Assembly (NCBI RefSeq): GCF_017743995.1
Contig: NZ_JAGHRB010000001.1
Span: forward strand, 372,001-436,000
Direction of reading: 5' to 3'
From: Ruegeria sp. R13_0
GTDB taxonomy: Bacteria > Pseudomonadota > Alphaproteobacteria > Rhodobacterales > Rhodobacteraceae
Length of the DNA stretch: 64,000 bases
Within the stretch, counting starts at the first letter, position 1. Every line of letters starts with the position of its first letter. The notes below the pieces were generated by a model. It saw nothing but the letters and a program-made list of their open reading frames with translations. It searched no databases and was not told where the DNA came from. The position numbers and the translations under genes were made by a program. Of this stretch, positions 24,592 through 33,735 are shown piece after piece.

Positions 24592-27486
24592 TTACGCTGA
24601 CCAGATCTTGCAGAGAGTCGCTTTGGTCTCCTGCATCTGGGTCACTGAATCATAGCCATAGGTCTGGGCGGTGTTGGTACTTTCACCCAGCACATAGGGA
24701 TCGGCACCCTTGGGATATTTCTCCCTCAGGTCCTCGCCCTGGAAATGGCCGCCAAAGTGGAATGGCATGAAGGCCACGCCGGCACCGACCCTGTTGGTCA
24801 GCATCGCCATCACCTTGACCTTGCCACCCTCAGGACCTTCGACCCAGACCTGCGATCCGTCCCGAATACCAAGGTTATTGGCATCGCGCGGATTGATCTC
24901 GACGAACATGTCCTGCTGAAGCTCGGCCAGCCACGGGTTAGACCGTGTCTCATCACCACCGCCTTCATATTCGACCAGACGACCTGACGTTAGGATTATC
25001 GGATAATCCTTTGAAAAGTCGTTCTTTTGGATCGAAGCGTAAAGGGTGGGCAGACGATAGGCCTGACGGTCCTCGTAGGTTGGATAATCCTCCACCAGAT
25101 CGCGCCGGTTCGTGTAGAGCGGCTCGCGGTGCAGTGGGATCGGATCCGGGAAGGTCCAGACAACCGCGCGGGCTTTGGCGTTCCCGAAGGGCGCACAGCC
25201 ATGAGCGATCGCGACCCGCTGGATACCGCCGCTGAGGTCGGTCTTCCAGTTGGTCTCTGGTCCCGCAACGGCGTCGATCGCCGCGCGTTCCTCAGCCGTG
25301 AGGTCTCCATCCCAGCCAAGGTCCATCAGCATCTGCATCGTGAATTCGGGATAACCATCCTGAATTTCCGATCCGACGCTGTAGACCCCTTCGGCCAGCA
25401 GGTTGTCACCATCGCGTTCCACCCCGAAACGGGCCCGGAAGGTCAGGCCGCCTTCGGCCACCGGCTTGGACATGTCATAGAGGTTTGGAGTCCCCGTATG
25501 ACCCATCTCAGGCGTTCCCCAGCAAGGCCAAGGCAGACCGTAATACTCGCCGTCGTTAGGTCCACCAATGGCTTGCAGCGTGGTTCTGTCGAACGTGTGC
25601 TGGTTGGCCATGTGGCTTTTCAGACGTTCTGGCGACTGACCGGTATAGCCGATGGTCCAGAGGCCCGAGTTGAACTCACGCGTGATGCTTTCAACATTCG
25701 GGGTTTCCGGGTCGTCCATCTCGATGTTGCGGAACAGACGATCCGCCCAGCCGAATTTATTGGCGAACTTGGCCATGATGACCTCGTCCGGCAAGCTTTC
25801 GAACAGGGGATCCACCACCTTGTCGCGCCATTGCAGCGAGCGGTTCGAGGCCGTGACCGAGCCACGGGTTTCGAACTGGGTACAGGCTGGCAACAGGTAA
25901 ACGCCATCAGTACGGTCCTGCAGAACGGCGGAAACGGTGGGATACGGGTCGATCACGACCAGCATGTCCAGCTTCTCCATCGCCGTCTTCATTTCCGTCA
26001 TCCGGGTCTGTGAGTTGGGCGCGTGGCCCCACAGAACCATTGCGCGGACGTTGTTGTCCTGATCCATGTTGGCCGGGTCTTCCAGAACACCGTCGATCCA
26101 GCGGGAGACCGGGATGCCGCGCTCATTCATCAGCGGCTTGTCCTTGCCTTCCTTGTCCTTGATCGTGGCGAACTGACCTTTCAGCCAATCGATGTCCTCA
26201 CCCCAGACGCGGCTCCAATGGCCCCATGCCCCTGCGGACAGCCCGTAATAGCCGGGCAGGGTGTGGGACAGAACACCAAGGTCCGTCGCGCCCTGCACGT
26301 TGTCATGGCCGCGGAAGATGTTTGTGCCACCACCCGAGGTGCCCATGTTGCCAAGTGCCAGCTGAAGCACGCAGTAGGCGCGGGTGTTGTTGTTGCCGTT
26401 GGTGTGCTGAGTGCCACCCATACACCAGACAACGGTGCCGGGGCGGTTGTTCACCATGGTCCGGGCAACGCGGCGCAACTGCGAACCGGGTGTGCCGGTG
26501 ACGCGCTCAACCTCATCCGGGGTCCACTTGGCAACCTCTTCCTTGATCTGGTCCATACCCCAGACACGGGTGCGGATGAACTCTTTGTCTTCCCAACCGT
26601 TGTCGAAGATGTGCCACAGGATACCCCAGACCAATGCGACGTCGGTGCCGGGACGGAAACGGACATATTCATCCGCATGCGCCGCGGTGCGCGTAAAGCG
26701 CGGGTCGCAGACGATCAGAGGCGCGTTGTTCTGCTCTTTCGCACGCAGGATATGCAGCAGCGAGACGGGGTGCGCCTCGGCCGGGTTACCACCGATGATA
26801 AAGATGGCTCGGCTGTTGTGCATGTCGTTATACGAGTTGGTCATGGCGCCGTAGCCCCATGTGTTCGCAACGCCCGCAACAGTGGTCGAGTGGCAGATAC
26901 GGGCCTGATGGTCCACGTTGTTCGTGCCCCAATAGGCGGCGAACTTGCGGAACAGATAGGCCTGTTCGTTGTTGTGCTTCGCAGAACCCAGCCAGTACAC
27001 ACTGTCCGGCCCGGATTCCTGACGGATGTTCATCATGCCGTCGCCGATCTCGTTGATCGCCTCGTCCCAGCTGATGCGCTTCCACTCTCCGCCTTCTTTT
27101 TTCATCGGATATTTCAGGCGGCGTTCGCCATGGGCGTGTTCGCGGACAGCAGCCCCCTTGGCGCAGTGCGCACCCAGGTTGAACGGGCTGTCCCAACCGG
27201 GTTCTTGCCCGACCCAGACACCATTTTGCACCTCGGCAACGACTGTACAACCGACCGAGCAGTGAGTGCAGACGGATTTGATATTCTCAACGGCCTGGTT
27301 TGCCGCCGTCTGGGCGCTGGCTTGCGTCACGGTTCCACCCGTGGCGCTGATCGCGGCAAGGCCGCCGATCGTCAGGCCCGAGCCACGCAGGAATGCGCGG
27401 CGATCGACGGTTTTCTCGCCGACCTGGGACAGGATACTTGTCCGCTGGGGGCGTCTCGCAACCCCGTTGGTCTTTTTCCTAAGCAT
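24592..27486 (-). CDS. fdhA: Formate dehydrogenase catalytic (alpha) subunit, Cys type, TAT-exported
   Basis: A 964-residue Mo/W-bis-MGD enzyme oxidising formate to CO2. A TAT signal ([10 protein letters not shown], twin Arg at 29-30) sends it folded to the periplasm. The N-terminal 4Fe-4S ligands are Cys73, Cys76, Cys80 and Cys108. Cys198-His199 in [11 protein letters not shown] takes the place of the Sec-His pair of E. coli FdnG, so the metal ligand is cysteine. It is the FdnG class, a membrane-linked respiratory enzyme rather than a soluble NAD-linked one. The tupBCA genes alongside suggest tungsten use. GGGAGG precedes the ATG. Confidence 0.95.
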   Translation of the reverse strand: MLRKKTNGVARRPQRTSILSQVGEKTVDRRAFLRGSGLTIGGLAAISATGGTVTQASAQTAANQAVENIKSVCTHCSVGCTVVAEVQNGVWVGQEPGWDSPFNLGAHCAKGAAVREHAHGERRLKYPMKKEGGEWKRISWDEAINEIGDGMMNIRQESGPDSVYWLGSAKHNNEQAYLFRKFAAYWGTNNVDHQARICHSTTVAGVANTWGYGAMTNSYNDMHNSRAIFIIGGNPAEAHPVSLLHILRAKEQNNAPLIVCDPRFTRTAAHADEYVRFRPGTDVALVWGILWHIFDNGWEDKEFIRTRVWGMDQIKEEVAKWTPDEVERVTGTPGSQLRRVARTMVNNRPGTVVWCMGGTQHTNGNNNTRAYCVLQLALGNMGTSGGGTNIFRGHDNVQGATDLGVLSHTLPGYYGLSAGAWGHWSRVWGEDIDWLKGQFATIKDKEGKDKPLMNERGIPVSRWIDGVLEDPANMDQDNNVRAMVLWGHAPNSQTRMTEMKTAMEKLDMLVVIDPYPTVSAVLQDRTDGVYLLPACTQFETRGSVTASNRSLQWRDKVVDPLFESLPDEVIMAKFANKFGWADRLFRNIEMDDPETPNVESITREFNSGLWTIGYTGQSPERLKSHMANQHTFDRTTLQAIGGPNDGEYYGLPWPCWGTPEMGHTGTPNLYDMSKPVAEGGLTFRARFGVERDGDNLLAEGVYSVGSEIQDGYPEFTMQMLMDLGWDGDLTAEERAAIDAVAGPETNWKTDLSGGIQRVAIAHGCAPFGNAKARAVVWTFPDPIPLHREPLYTNRRDLVEDYPTYEDRQAYRLPTLYASIQKNDFSKDYPIILTSGRLVEYEGGGDETRSNPWLAELQQDMFVEINPRDANNLGIRDGSQVWVEGPEGGKVKVMAMLTNRVGAGVAFMPFHFGGHFQGEDLREKYPKGADPYVLGESTNTAQTYGYDSVTQMQETKATLCKIWSA

Positions 27487-27640
27487 TGTTTTCCTCCCTT
27501 GCGCGCCGTGTCAGCCACGGCTGGCTTGGTACTTCGCGAACCGACATCAGGGCCAATCGCAACCGTCTGTCGGGTAGTTGACATCGTCCGGCTGGTGCGC
27601 CGGGCGCAGTCGTCGTGCTGAAAGCGCGCTTTCAAGTGAC

Positions 27641-27829
27641 TTAGAAGCGCGCGCTTTCCAGATACGCGCGGGTATGCGCGGTGTCCTGCATGCGGGTCTC
27701 GTCCGTCGGCAGCTCGGCTGCTTCGGCTTGACCGCTCAGGCTGGCGGCGGCGACAGCAGCGGGCGCTGCGGTTCCGGCCAGTTTGAGGAAGTCGCGGCGG
27801 GTTGCGCCTTCTTCCTTGGTCTTGCTCAT
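27641..27829 (-). CDS. Formate dehydrogenase region TAT-target small protein
   Basis: A 62-residue protein with a TAT motif (TRRDFLKLAG) and an Ala-rich hydrophobic segment, cleaved after about residue 40, leaving a tail that ends TRAYLESARF. This is the 'formate dehydrogenase region TAT target' family of about 65 residues found beside fdh genes. AAGGAG precedes ATG 27829, so that start is preferred over one 6 codons upstream. It may be an accessory subunit or assembly factor exported with FdhA; its role is unknown. Confidence 0.87.
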   Translation of the reverse strand: MSKTKEEGATRRDFLKLAGTAAPAAVAAASLSGQAEAAELPTDETRMQDTAHTRAYLESARF

Positions 27830-27887
27830 GGGTGTCTCCTTTCCCATTTGCGATCTGGCGCCTGTTTGGGCGCCGGTGAGTGGCGGG

Positions 27888-28499
27888 TTATGCCGCCGTC
27901 ATTCGGAACGCCTCACGCTCGATCTCCATGAACACACGACCGGCCGTCCCGACCGAGGCATAGAGAACCGAAGCTTCGGCAGCTTCCAAATCCGAATAGA
28001 AATGTGCGGCCCAAGGGCCGATATGTTTGTTCCAGAACGCTTTTTGATCGTCGAGTGAGGCAGCGGTTCCAAACCGGCCCACGATCATGCCCGCCATAAT
28101 CTCCATCAGCGAGGCGATGTTATCTTCGGGCTCGAATACGTTCTTGGCACGGGTGATGCCGCGCACGGCCATGTCATTGCGCAACTGAGCCAGAGGTTTT
28201 TCGTTCAGGAACCCGGTCAGGTAAAAGCTGGCATAGGGCAGCAGTTCACCACGGCCCAACCCGATGAACAGCGCGTTGAACTCGCGTTCTGCTGAGGCGG
28301 GTTTGGTCACTTTGGCCACCCGTGCCATGGCTTGAATGGCCTGACCCAGATCGGTGTCATCGCCGCTGAGCCCCGCCATCTGATCCAACAGCAATTGATC
28401 CGGCGGGCCAGCCAGCAGCAGACCCAGAAAGTTGTAGAAATCCGCGCGCAGCCGATCCTCGGCCGAGATATCCATGTGTTGCGCGTTGCTTGCGGTCAT
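27888..28499 (-). CDS. TorD/DmsD-like molybdoenzyme chaperone
   Basis: A 203-residue all-helical cytoplasmic protein of the TorD family: RADFYNFLGLLLAGPPDQ at the start, EREFNALFIGLGRGELLPY with the conserved Glu/Tyr, and FGTAASLDDQKAFWNKHIGPW with helical packing residues. TorD-type chaperones bind the TAT signal of molybdo- or tungstoenzymes and assist cofactor insertion. Its position between DUF3306 and the TAT peptide fits an FdhA-specific chaperone. Confidence 0.85.
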   Translation of the reverse strand: MTASNAQHMDISAEDRLRADFYNFLGLLLAGPPDQLLLDQMAGLSGDDTDLGQAIQAMARVAKVTKPASAEREFNALFIGLGRGELLPYASFYLTGFLNEKPLAQLRNDMAVRGITRAKNVFEPEDNIASLMEIMAGMIVGRFGTAASLDDQKAFWNKHIGPWAAHFYSDLEAAEASVLYASVGTAGRVFMEIEREAFRMTAA

Positions 28500-28502
28500 C
28501 CG

Positions 28503-29075
28503 TTATCCTTCGAATTCAAATCTCATGCGGCGCGGGGCCGGGGTATATGGCTCGTCCTCTGGCTCTTCCGCTTCGGCCAGAGCCATCGGTTCCGGCGCTG
28601 GTTCAGGTCCGGCGAGGGTGGCGGGTTCTTCTTCCTCGACAGGCTCGGGGGCGTCGATTTCAGGCTCATCCTCTTCGGCTGCCAAAGCCTCAATATGCGC
28701 CAACATCCCTTTGCCGACCTGATAAGCGGTTTGGAGGTTTTCGATCACACAAGCGGCATCGGTGTAGTCTTCGCCGTAGTCAACCAGTCCGTCCACGTTG
28801 GCCAACACAGGATTCAGCCGCCACAGCCGACGCAGGGCACGGCGGCGCAAGCGGTCGGGGACTGCCTTGGCCATGAAGCCCGACACATCATCTCCGGCCT
28901 GTAACTGATCGGGGTCGGGCAGGTTGAACTCGGCCAGAATTTCGGCGTCGCTCTTTTCTTCCAACTCGGCCTGTTGCGTCGCAATGGTTTGTTGTTCCAC
29001 CGCGATCGCTTCGGCCTCGGTTTCTGCCCGAACGGCTGCCTTGCGGCGGGACCAGAAATCGCGGGGTTGGGTCAT
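28503..29075 (-). CDS. DUF3306 domain protein of the fdh operon
   Basis: A 190-residue acidic cytoplasmic protein. MTQPRDFWSRRKAAVRAE at the start and AVPDRLRRRALRRLWRLNPVLANVDGLVDY in the middle are the DUF3306 hallmarks; the C-terminal third is Glu/Pro-rich and probably disordered. DUF3305 and DUF3306 genes accompany formate dehydrogenases in many proteobacteria, but their function is not known. It overlaps the DUF3305 gene by 4 bases. Confidence 0.88.
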   Translation of the reverse strand: MTQPRDFWSRRKAAVRAETEAEAIAVEQQTIATQQAELEEKSDAEILAEFNLPDPDQLQAGDDVSGFMAKAVPDRLRRRALRRLWRLNPVLANVDGLVDYGEDYTDAACVIENLQTAYQVGKGMLAHIEALAAEEDEPEIDAPEPVEEEEPATLAGPEPAPEPMALAEAEEPEDEPYTPAPRRMRFEFEG

Positions 29076-29626
29076 TGCAGCACCTTCCTCGGTGCGCGGT
29101 AGACGTCCGAGGTCTGCCGAATACGCGCATCCCCCTTGCCGTCCTCCACAAGGTCCGTGCGTTTCTTGTCACGACGGCGTTTGATGAAAACCTCATCCCG
29201 GTGGTGTTCCAAGGTGAAATCCCGAACCCAGGCGATCAGGCCTTCGGTCATGGGGATTTTCTCAACGATCTCTTCGCCGGTATCTGCATAATCCTGCCCC
29301 TCGAACGGAGAGGCGGTGATCAGCGCCGCATCCATCGGGCGGTTGCCGTCCAGATCGTTGCGCAGAACCAGATAAACGGAAGGCTGCCCATCGGAGAGAT
29401 TGACCATGTAAGCTTCGGTCTCATCGGCCCAGAGGGTCAGGGGCAGGGTGGCGGCGTGGTATTCTACGGCATCGCCTTCGCGCCGAAGCTCGACCCAATC
29501 AGCAGGGCCAGCGCCGGGCAGCACGGCAACCGCGCGCCAGTTCCACTTCGCCCAGCGAGTAACGCCGGGTGTTTTGCGCACGATGACGCCAACAGGCATT
29601 TCAATACGGCTTGCGGCCTTGGCCAC
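29072..29626 (-). CDS. DUF3305 domain protein of the fdh operon
   Basis: A 184-residue protein with GTG start and a strong GGAGG upstream. The first half is DUF3305 (MPVGVIVRKTPGVTRWAKWNWR, LSDGQPSVYLVLRN); the C-terminus is basic (FIKRRRDKKRTDLVEDGKG). It is the first gene of a ten-gene minus-strand operon ending at the HTH/binding-protein regulator. The 261 bases to the divergent polyferredoxin gene presumably hold both promoters, but no operator was recognised there. Confidence 0.85.
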   Translation of the reverse strand: MAKAASRIEMPVGVIVRKTPGVTRWAKWNWRAVAVLPGAGPADWVELRREGDAVEYHAATLPLTLWADETEAYMVNLSDGQPSVYLVLRNDLDGNRPMDAALITASPFEGQDYADTGEEIVEKIPMTEGLIAWVRDFTLEHHRDEVFIKRRRDKKRTDLVEDGKGDARIRQTSDVYRAPRKVLQ

Positions 29627-29887
29627 TGGCTCCTCCCCGTAAGGCTCTCCCCTGCCTTACCCTAAGTCTACTATGGTACACATAGGCCGGCTCTGCCAAG
29701 TCTCAATCGCGTGAAAAACCTCTTGTACGACTAAAGTTTAACAAGTGAAATTCCGACGATTTGAATCAGGAAAATAAGCGCTCCAAAAGAATTTAACCTG
29801 CGAACTGTCATGTTTCGCAAAGACTGGATTGCCAGCCGGGCGATACCATCTAAGGTAACAAGTCAGGAAGCTGTCCGGGGGAGGGAC

Positions 29888-31843
29888 ATGGCCACCAAAC
29901 TTATTCTATGTAACTGCGAAGGCTCGCAGCAGGTGGATGCCGACCGTATCGGCGCGGCCACCGAGTTGGAGTGCAGCAAAACACACACCGCCCTTTGCAC
30001 ACGAGAGCTGGGTGTTGTCGCGGAGTTTATGAAGGGGGATGACCAACTGCTGATCGCCTGCGGGCAAGAGCAGGAGGTGTTCCGCGATCTGGCCGAGGAT
30101 CTTGAGGTTGAACCACCCGCCTTTGTTGATCTGAGGGACCGCGCGGGCTGGTCTGACCAATCTGGTGATGCGGCCCCCAAGATGGCAGCCCTGGCGGTCG
30201 AGGCGATGGTGCCGATGCCCATTTCGCCCAGTGTTGATGTGATCAGCGAGGGGACTTGCTGTATTGTCGGTCCGGCCGAGGTCGCCTTTGATCTGGCCGA
30301 GCGTTTGGCGACCACGCTGGCGGTGACTGTTGTGACGGGTGATGAGACCTCACCCATCAGCCGCAGCTTTGACGTGGTGCGGGGGCAGGTCCGCTCGGTT
30401 TCGGGCGCATTGGGCGGGTTTGCCCTGCGGATCGACGGGTTGCAGCAAATTGCCCCGGGTGGTCGTGGGGCGTTTGGCTGGACCGATCCGCGCGACGGGG
30501 CGCAGTCGGCCTGTGACATCCTGATTGATGTGGCCGGAGAAACGCCACTCGTTCAAGCTCCGGCCAAGCGCGAAGGTTATTTGCGGGCGGACCCGCGCGA
30601 CCCGCTGGCCGTCTCCAAACTGGCGTTTGATGCAGCGCAGCTGGTGGGGACGTTCGAAAAACCCCTCTATGTGCGTCTTGAGGAAACTCTGTGTGCCCAT
30701 TCGCGGGCCGAGCAGGTGGCCTGTACCAATTGCCTTGATATCTGCCCGACCGGGGCCATCACGCCCGCCGGAGAGCATGTTGCCATAGATCCCATGATCT
30801 GTGCTGGCTGTGGGGCGTGCGCTGCGCTGTGCCCCTCGACCGCAATCACTTACGAGGATCCGCCTGTGTCGGCGGTGCTGTCGCGGATGCACGTCTTGGC
30901 CCGAACCTATCGCCGGGCCGGAGGCTCCGCTCCGCGTCTGCTGGTGCATGACGCCCACGGCGCCGAGATGATCCGTCTTGCCGCGCGGTTCGGACGTGGA
31001 CTTCCCGCAGATGTCATTCCGATGGAGTTGAGCGTCATTTCCGGCTTCGGCCACGCCGAGATGCTGGCAGCATTCGCCCATGGTTTTGCACGGGTCGACA
31101 TCCTGCTTGCGCCGAAGACGGAGCGGGATGCGCTGGACCGCGAGCTGGAGCTTGCACAGGCGATCGCGCCGGTCGCGGGGCTTGGACTTATTGATGAGGC
31201 CGACCCGGATGCGATGAGCGATCTGCTTTATGCTCAAGACGTACCTACGGCACTGACCGACCCGGTTCTACCGTTGGGCAACCGCCGACAAATCGCCCGG
31301 CTAGCGGCGCAGGCTCTGAACCCTAAGGCCGAGGAACCTCTGGCTTTGCCACAAGGCGCACCCTATGGGGCCGTCGCTGTGGATACGGAGGCGTGTACGC
31401 TGTGCCTAAGCTGTGTGTCGCTCTGCCCATCGGGGGCTTTGATCGACAACCCGGACAAACCGCAGCTTAACTTCCAGCAGGACGCCTGTTTGCAATGCGG
31501 TCTGTGCCGCAACATCTGCCCCGAGGATGCCATTGCGCTGGTTCCCCAACTGGACCTGAGCGATGCGGCGTTGTCTCAGCAGGTGTTGAACGAGGAAGAG
31601 CCCTTTGAATGTGTCGAATGCGGTGCCCCGTTTGGTGTGAAGTCAACGGTGGAGCGGGTCATGGAGAAGCTGTCGGGGATACACCCGATGTTTGCCTCGT
31701 CCGAGCAGGCGCGGATGATCCAGATGTGCGACAATTGCCGGGTGGGCGCGCAGTTCAACATGCAGGACAATCCGTTCCAGTCCAATCCGCGGCCCAAGGT
31801 TGTGACGACGGATGACTATTTCTCAAAACGGAAGGATCATTGA
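29888..31843 (+). CDS. Polyferredoxin (four 4Fe-4S clusters) divergent from fdh
   Basis: A 651-residue cytoplasmic protein. The N-terminal 240 residues begin MATKLILCNCEGSQQVD and have further Cys (LECSKTHTALC); CTNCLDICP...CAGCGACAALCP (from residue 279) and CTLCLSCVSLCP...CLQCGLCRNICP (from residue 503) give two pairs of ferredoxin-type clusters. The end has a zinc-ribbon-like pair (CVECG, CDNC). Homologues are typical of fdh loci and suggested to move electrons for assembly or for sulfur and metal-cofactor chemistry; the function is unproven. GGGGGAGGG precedes ATG 29888, so an upstream in-frame ATG (29810) is not used here. Confidence 0.85.
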   Translation: MATKLILCNCEGSQQVDADRIGAATELECSKTHTALCTRELGVVAEFMKGDDQLLIACGQEQEVFRDLAEDLEVEPPAFVDLRDRAGWSDQSGDAAPKMAALAVEAMVPMPISPSVDVISEGTCCIVGPAEVAFDLAERLATTLAVTVVTGDETSPISRSFDVVRGQVRSVSGALGGFALRIDGLQQIAPGGRGAFGWTDPRDGAQSACDILIDVAGETPLVQAPAKREGYLRADPRDPLAVSKLAFDAAQLVGTFEKPLYVRLEETLCAHSRAEQVACTNCLDICPTGAITPAGEHVAIDPMICAGCGACAALCPSTAITYEDPPVSAVLSRMHVLARTYRRAGGSAPRLLVHDAHGAEMIRLAARFGRGLPADVIPMELSVISGFGHAEMLAAFAHGFARVDILLAPKTERDALDRELELAQAIAPVAGLGLIDEADPDAMSDLLYAQDVPTALTDPVLPLGNRRQIARLAAQALNPKAEEPLALPQGAPYGAVAVDTEACTLCLSCVSLCPSGALIDNPDKPQLNFQQDACLQCGLCRNICPEDAIALVPQLDLSDAALSQQVLNEEEPFECVECGAPFGVKSTVERVMEKLSGIHPMFASSEQARMIQMCDNCRVGAQFNMQDNPFQSNPRPKVVTTDDYFSKRKDH

Positions 31844-32565
31844 TGCTGCAGTGGCGCGCCGAGATCCGCTGCGCTGATGACCGAGACAAAGGCCAGAATG
31901 GCGTCCAGATCGTCCAGCGTCATCTCAACAGGGTGTATGGGCGACGGACGCGTCGGATCGAAAGGGGGCGTCAACCCTTCGATCTGCGTGAAGGCCGGGT
32001 GGGGGTTCAGCGCGAAGAAGGCCTGAAACCTCTCGTCCCAATCGGGCAATGTGCGCAACACGGCGAAAGAGGGGGTCGAGCCAAGCCCATTCATGCGGTT
32101 CTGCGGGCCGATCACATGACAGCGTCCGCAATGGGTCATCGAAAGCTCCTCACCCAATGCGGTATTGCCGTCGATGACTTCGGAGGCCTCGGCGCTGGCA
32201 ACCTCGAAACTGGCACTAAAGGGCGGGCCTTGATCCGGGGCAAAGCTTTCGATCGTACGCTTGCCGATATCCGACAGCAGCCAGTCGCGAAAGCGTGCCT
32301 GTTTCGGGTCGTCCTGAATGCGCAGGTGATAGACGATCTCGCCACGCGCAAAGACCGGATCGCCCTCGGCACTGGTGTTCAACGACATAATGCCCTCAGC
32401 ATCGCTGATTACCCGTATCCCGGTCTTGAGTGAAAAGCGCGGAAGAATATGTTGCAAAAGGCCCGAGTTCGAAACTTCACTCGGGCTGGCCAGGCCAATC
32501 GCGTCTTGCGCCCCGGAAGGGGTGGCGGAGAGCGTCAGGCTGAGGCACAAAAGGAAAAAGCGCAT
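31837..32565 (-). CDS. Secreted protein: truncated TupA-like binding domain fused to cytochrome c
   Basis: A 242-residue protein with signal peptide MRFFLLCLSLTLSATPSGAQ. Residues 21-110 resemble TupA: ASPSEVSNSGLLQHILPRF matches the STTSTQNSGLLDYLLPGF region, and QARFRDWLLSDIGKRTIESF matches TAGQRFIDWLIGPDGQAAIADF. About 130 residues of the middle of TupA are missing. Residues 140-242 form a cytochrome c domain with CGRCH at 146-150. The start at 32565 gives a proper signal peptide; an upstream ATG adds 116 unlikely residues. It is convergent with the polyferredoxin gene, overlapping its end by 7 bases. Confidence 0.8.
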   Translation of the reverse strand: MRFFLLCLSLTLSATPSGAQDAIGLASPSEVSNSGLLQHILPRFSLKTGIRVISDAEGIMSLNTSAEGDPVFARGEIVYHLRIQDDPKQARFRDWLLSDIGKRTIESFAPDQGPPFSASFEVASAEASEVIDGNTALGEELSMTHCGRCHVIGPQNRMNGLGSTPSFAVLRTLPDWDERFQAFFALNPHPAFTQIEGLTPPFDPTRPSPIHPVEMTLDDLDAILAFVSVISAADLGAPLQHQ

Positions 32566-32673
32566 GCCCAAGCCTAATCGCCAAAAGGCAAATGCGTCAA
32601 ATGAACGAAAAGAGACGGAGACACATGCAATGAAAAGCAACCATGCGATGGGGCAGGTTATGGGGATGATGGC

Positions 32674-33735
32674 ATGAGTGTCCGTGACGCGGTTCTTGCA
32701 AATTTGAAAAAGATTACCGACCCGGTTTCCGGTCAGGATATCGTCAGCGCTGGTGTTGTGCGCGCCCTGAATGTCGAAGGCGATACCGTGCGCTTCGTAC
32801 TTGAGATCGACCCCAAACAGGCCGAACGGATGGAGCCTGTGCGCGCCGCCGCTGAGCAGGCTGCGCAGATGGTCGAGGGTGTTTCGAAAGTGTCGGCTAT
32901 GTTGACCGCGCATTCCGATAAGGGTCCACCGGATCTGAAGCCAAAACCAAAGCCCTCTCAGACCGGTCCGCAGGCAGTTCCCGGCGTGGATCGTATTATC
33001 GCCGTTGCCTCGGGCAAGGGTGGGGTCGGCAAGTCCACCGTATCCGCGAACCTCGCCTGTGCCTTGGCGGCCGAGGGGCGGCGTGTCGGGTTGCTTGACG
33101 CGGATGTCTATGGCCCGTCACAGCCTCGGATGCTCGGTGTCTCGGGACGCCCGGCCAGCCCGGATGGCAAGACGATCCTGCCGCTGCGCAATCACGGCGT
33201 CACCATGATGTCGATGGGTCTGATGACCAACGAAGGGCAGGCGGTCGTTTGGCGCGGTCCCATGCTGATGGGTGCGCTGCAACAGATGATGAACCAGGTT
33301 CAATGGGGCGCGTTGGACGTGCTGATCGTTGACCTGCCACCGGGCACTGGTGACGTGCAACTGACGCTCAGTCAGAAGTTCCAGGTGGATGGGGCCATCG
33401 TAGTCTCAACCCCGCAGGACGTTGCGCTGATCGACGCCCGCAAGGGGATCGACATGTTCAACCAACTCAAGACACCGATCTTCGGTATGATCGAAAACAT
33501 GTCGACCCATATCTGTTCCAACTGCGGGCACGAGGAACACATCTTTGGCCATGGCGGTGTCGCCTCCGAGGCCGAGGCGCTGGGCGTGCCGCTTTTGGGT
33601 GAAATCCCGCTGCATCTGGATATCCGGATGGCCGCGGACGGAGGGGCGCCTATCGTGGTCAGCAAACCCGAAAGCCCACAGGCCGACGCGTTCCGCAAGA
33701 TCGCGCGCGACCTGATCGCCAAAGGCAACGCATGA
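32674..33735 (+). CDS. mrp: Mrp/NBP35-type Fe-S carrier ATPase (ApbC)
   Basis: A 353-residue P-loop ATPase of the Mrp/ApbC family. An N-terminal DUF59/MIP18-like domain (MSVRDAVLANLKKITDPVSGQD) precedes the deviant Walker A ASGKGGVGKSTVSANLA, Walker B VLIVDLPPGTGDVQLT, and CSNCGHEEHIFG, whose CxxC bridges a 4Fe-4S cluster between two monomers. It delivers Fe-S clusters to client apoproteins. It is the first of three overlapping genes; the next starts with ATGA overlap. It lies beside the formate island, rich in Fe-S clients. Confidence 0.92.
   Translation: MSVRDAVLANLKKITDPVSGQDIVSAGVVRALNVEGDTVRFVLEIDPKQAERMEPVRAAAEQAAQMVEGVSKVSAMLTAHSDKGPPDLKPKPKPSQTGPQAVPGVDRIIAVASGKGGVGKSTVSANLACALAAEGRRVGLLDADVYGPSQPRMLGVSGRPASPDGKTILPLRNHGVTMMSMGLMTNEGQAVVWRGPMLMGALQQMMNQVQWGALDVLIVDLPPGTGDVQLTLSQKFQVDGAIVVSTPQDVALIDARKGIDMFNQLKTPIFGMIENMSTHICSNCGHEEHIFGHGGVASEAEALGVPLLGEIPLHLDIRMAADGGAPIVVSKPESPQADAFRKIARDLIAKGNA

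Noticed and set aside
24592..27486. Selenocysteine in FdhA
   Set aside because: The catalytic position is a normal Cys codon and no in-frame TGA occurs.
26023..27621. Plus-strand open frame (532 codons) opposite fdhA
   Set aside because: fdhA is certain from cluster, TAT and cofactor motifs; high GC makes long antisense frames common.
32566..32913. Longer start for the TupA-cytochrome gene
   Set aside because: It would add 116 residues before a good signal peptide and overlap the start of mrp.
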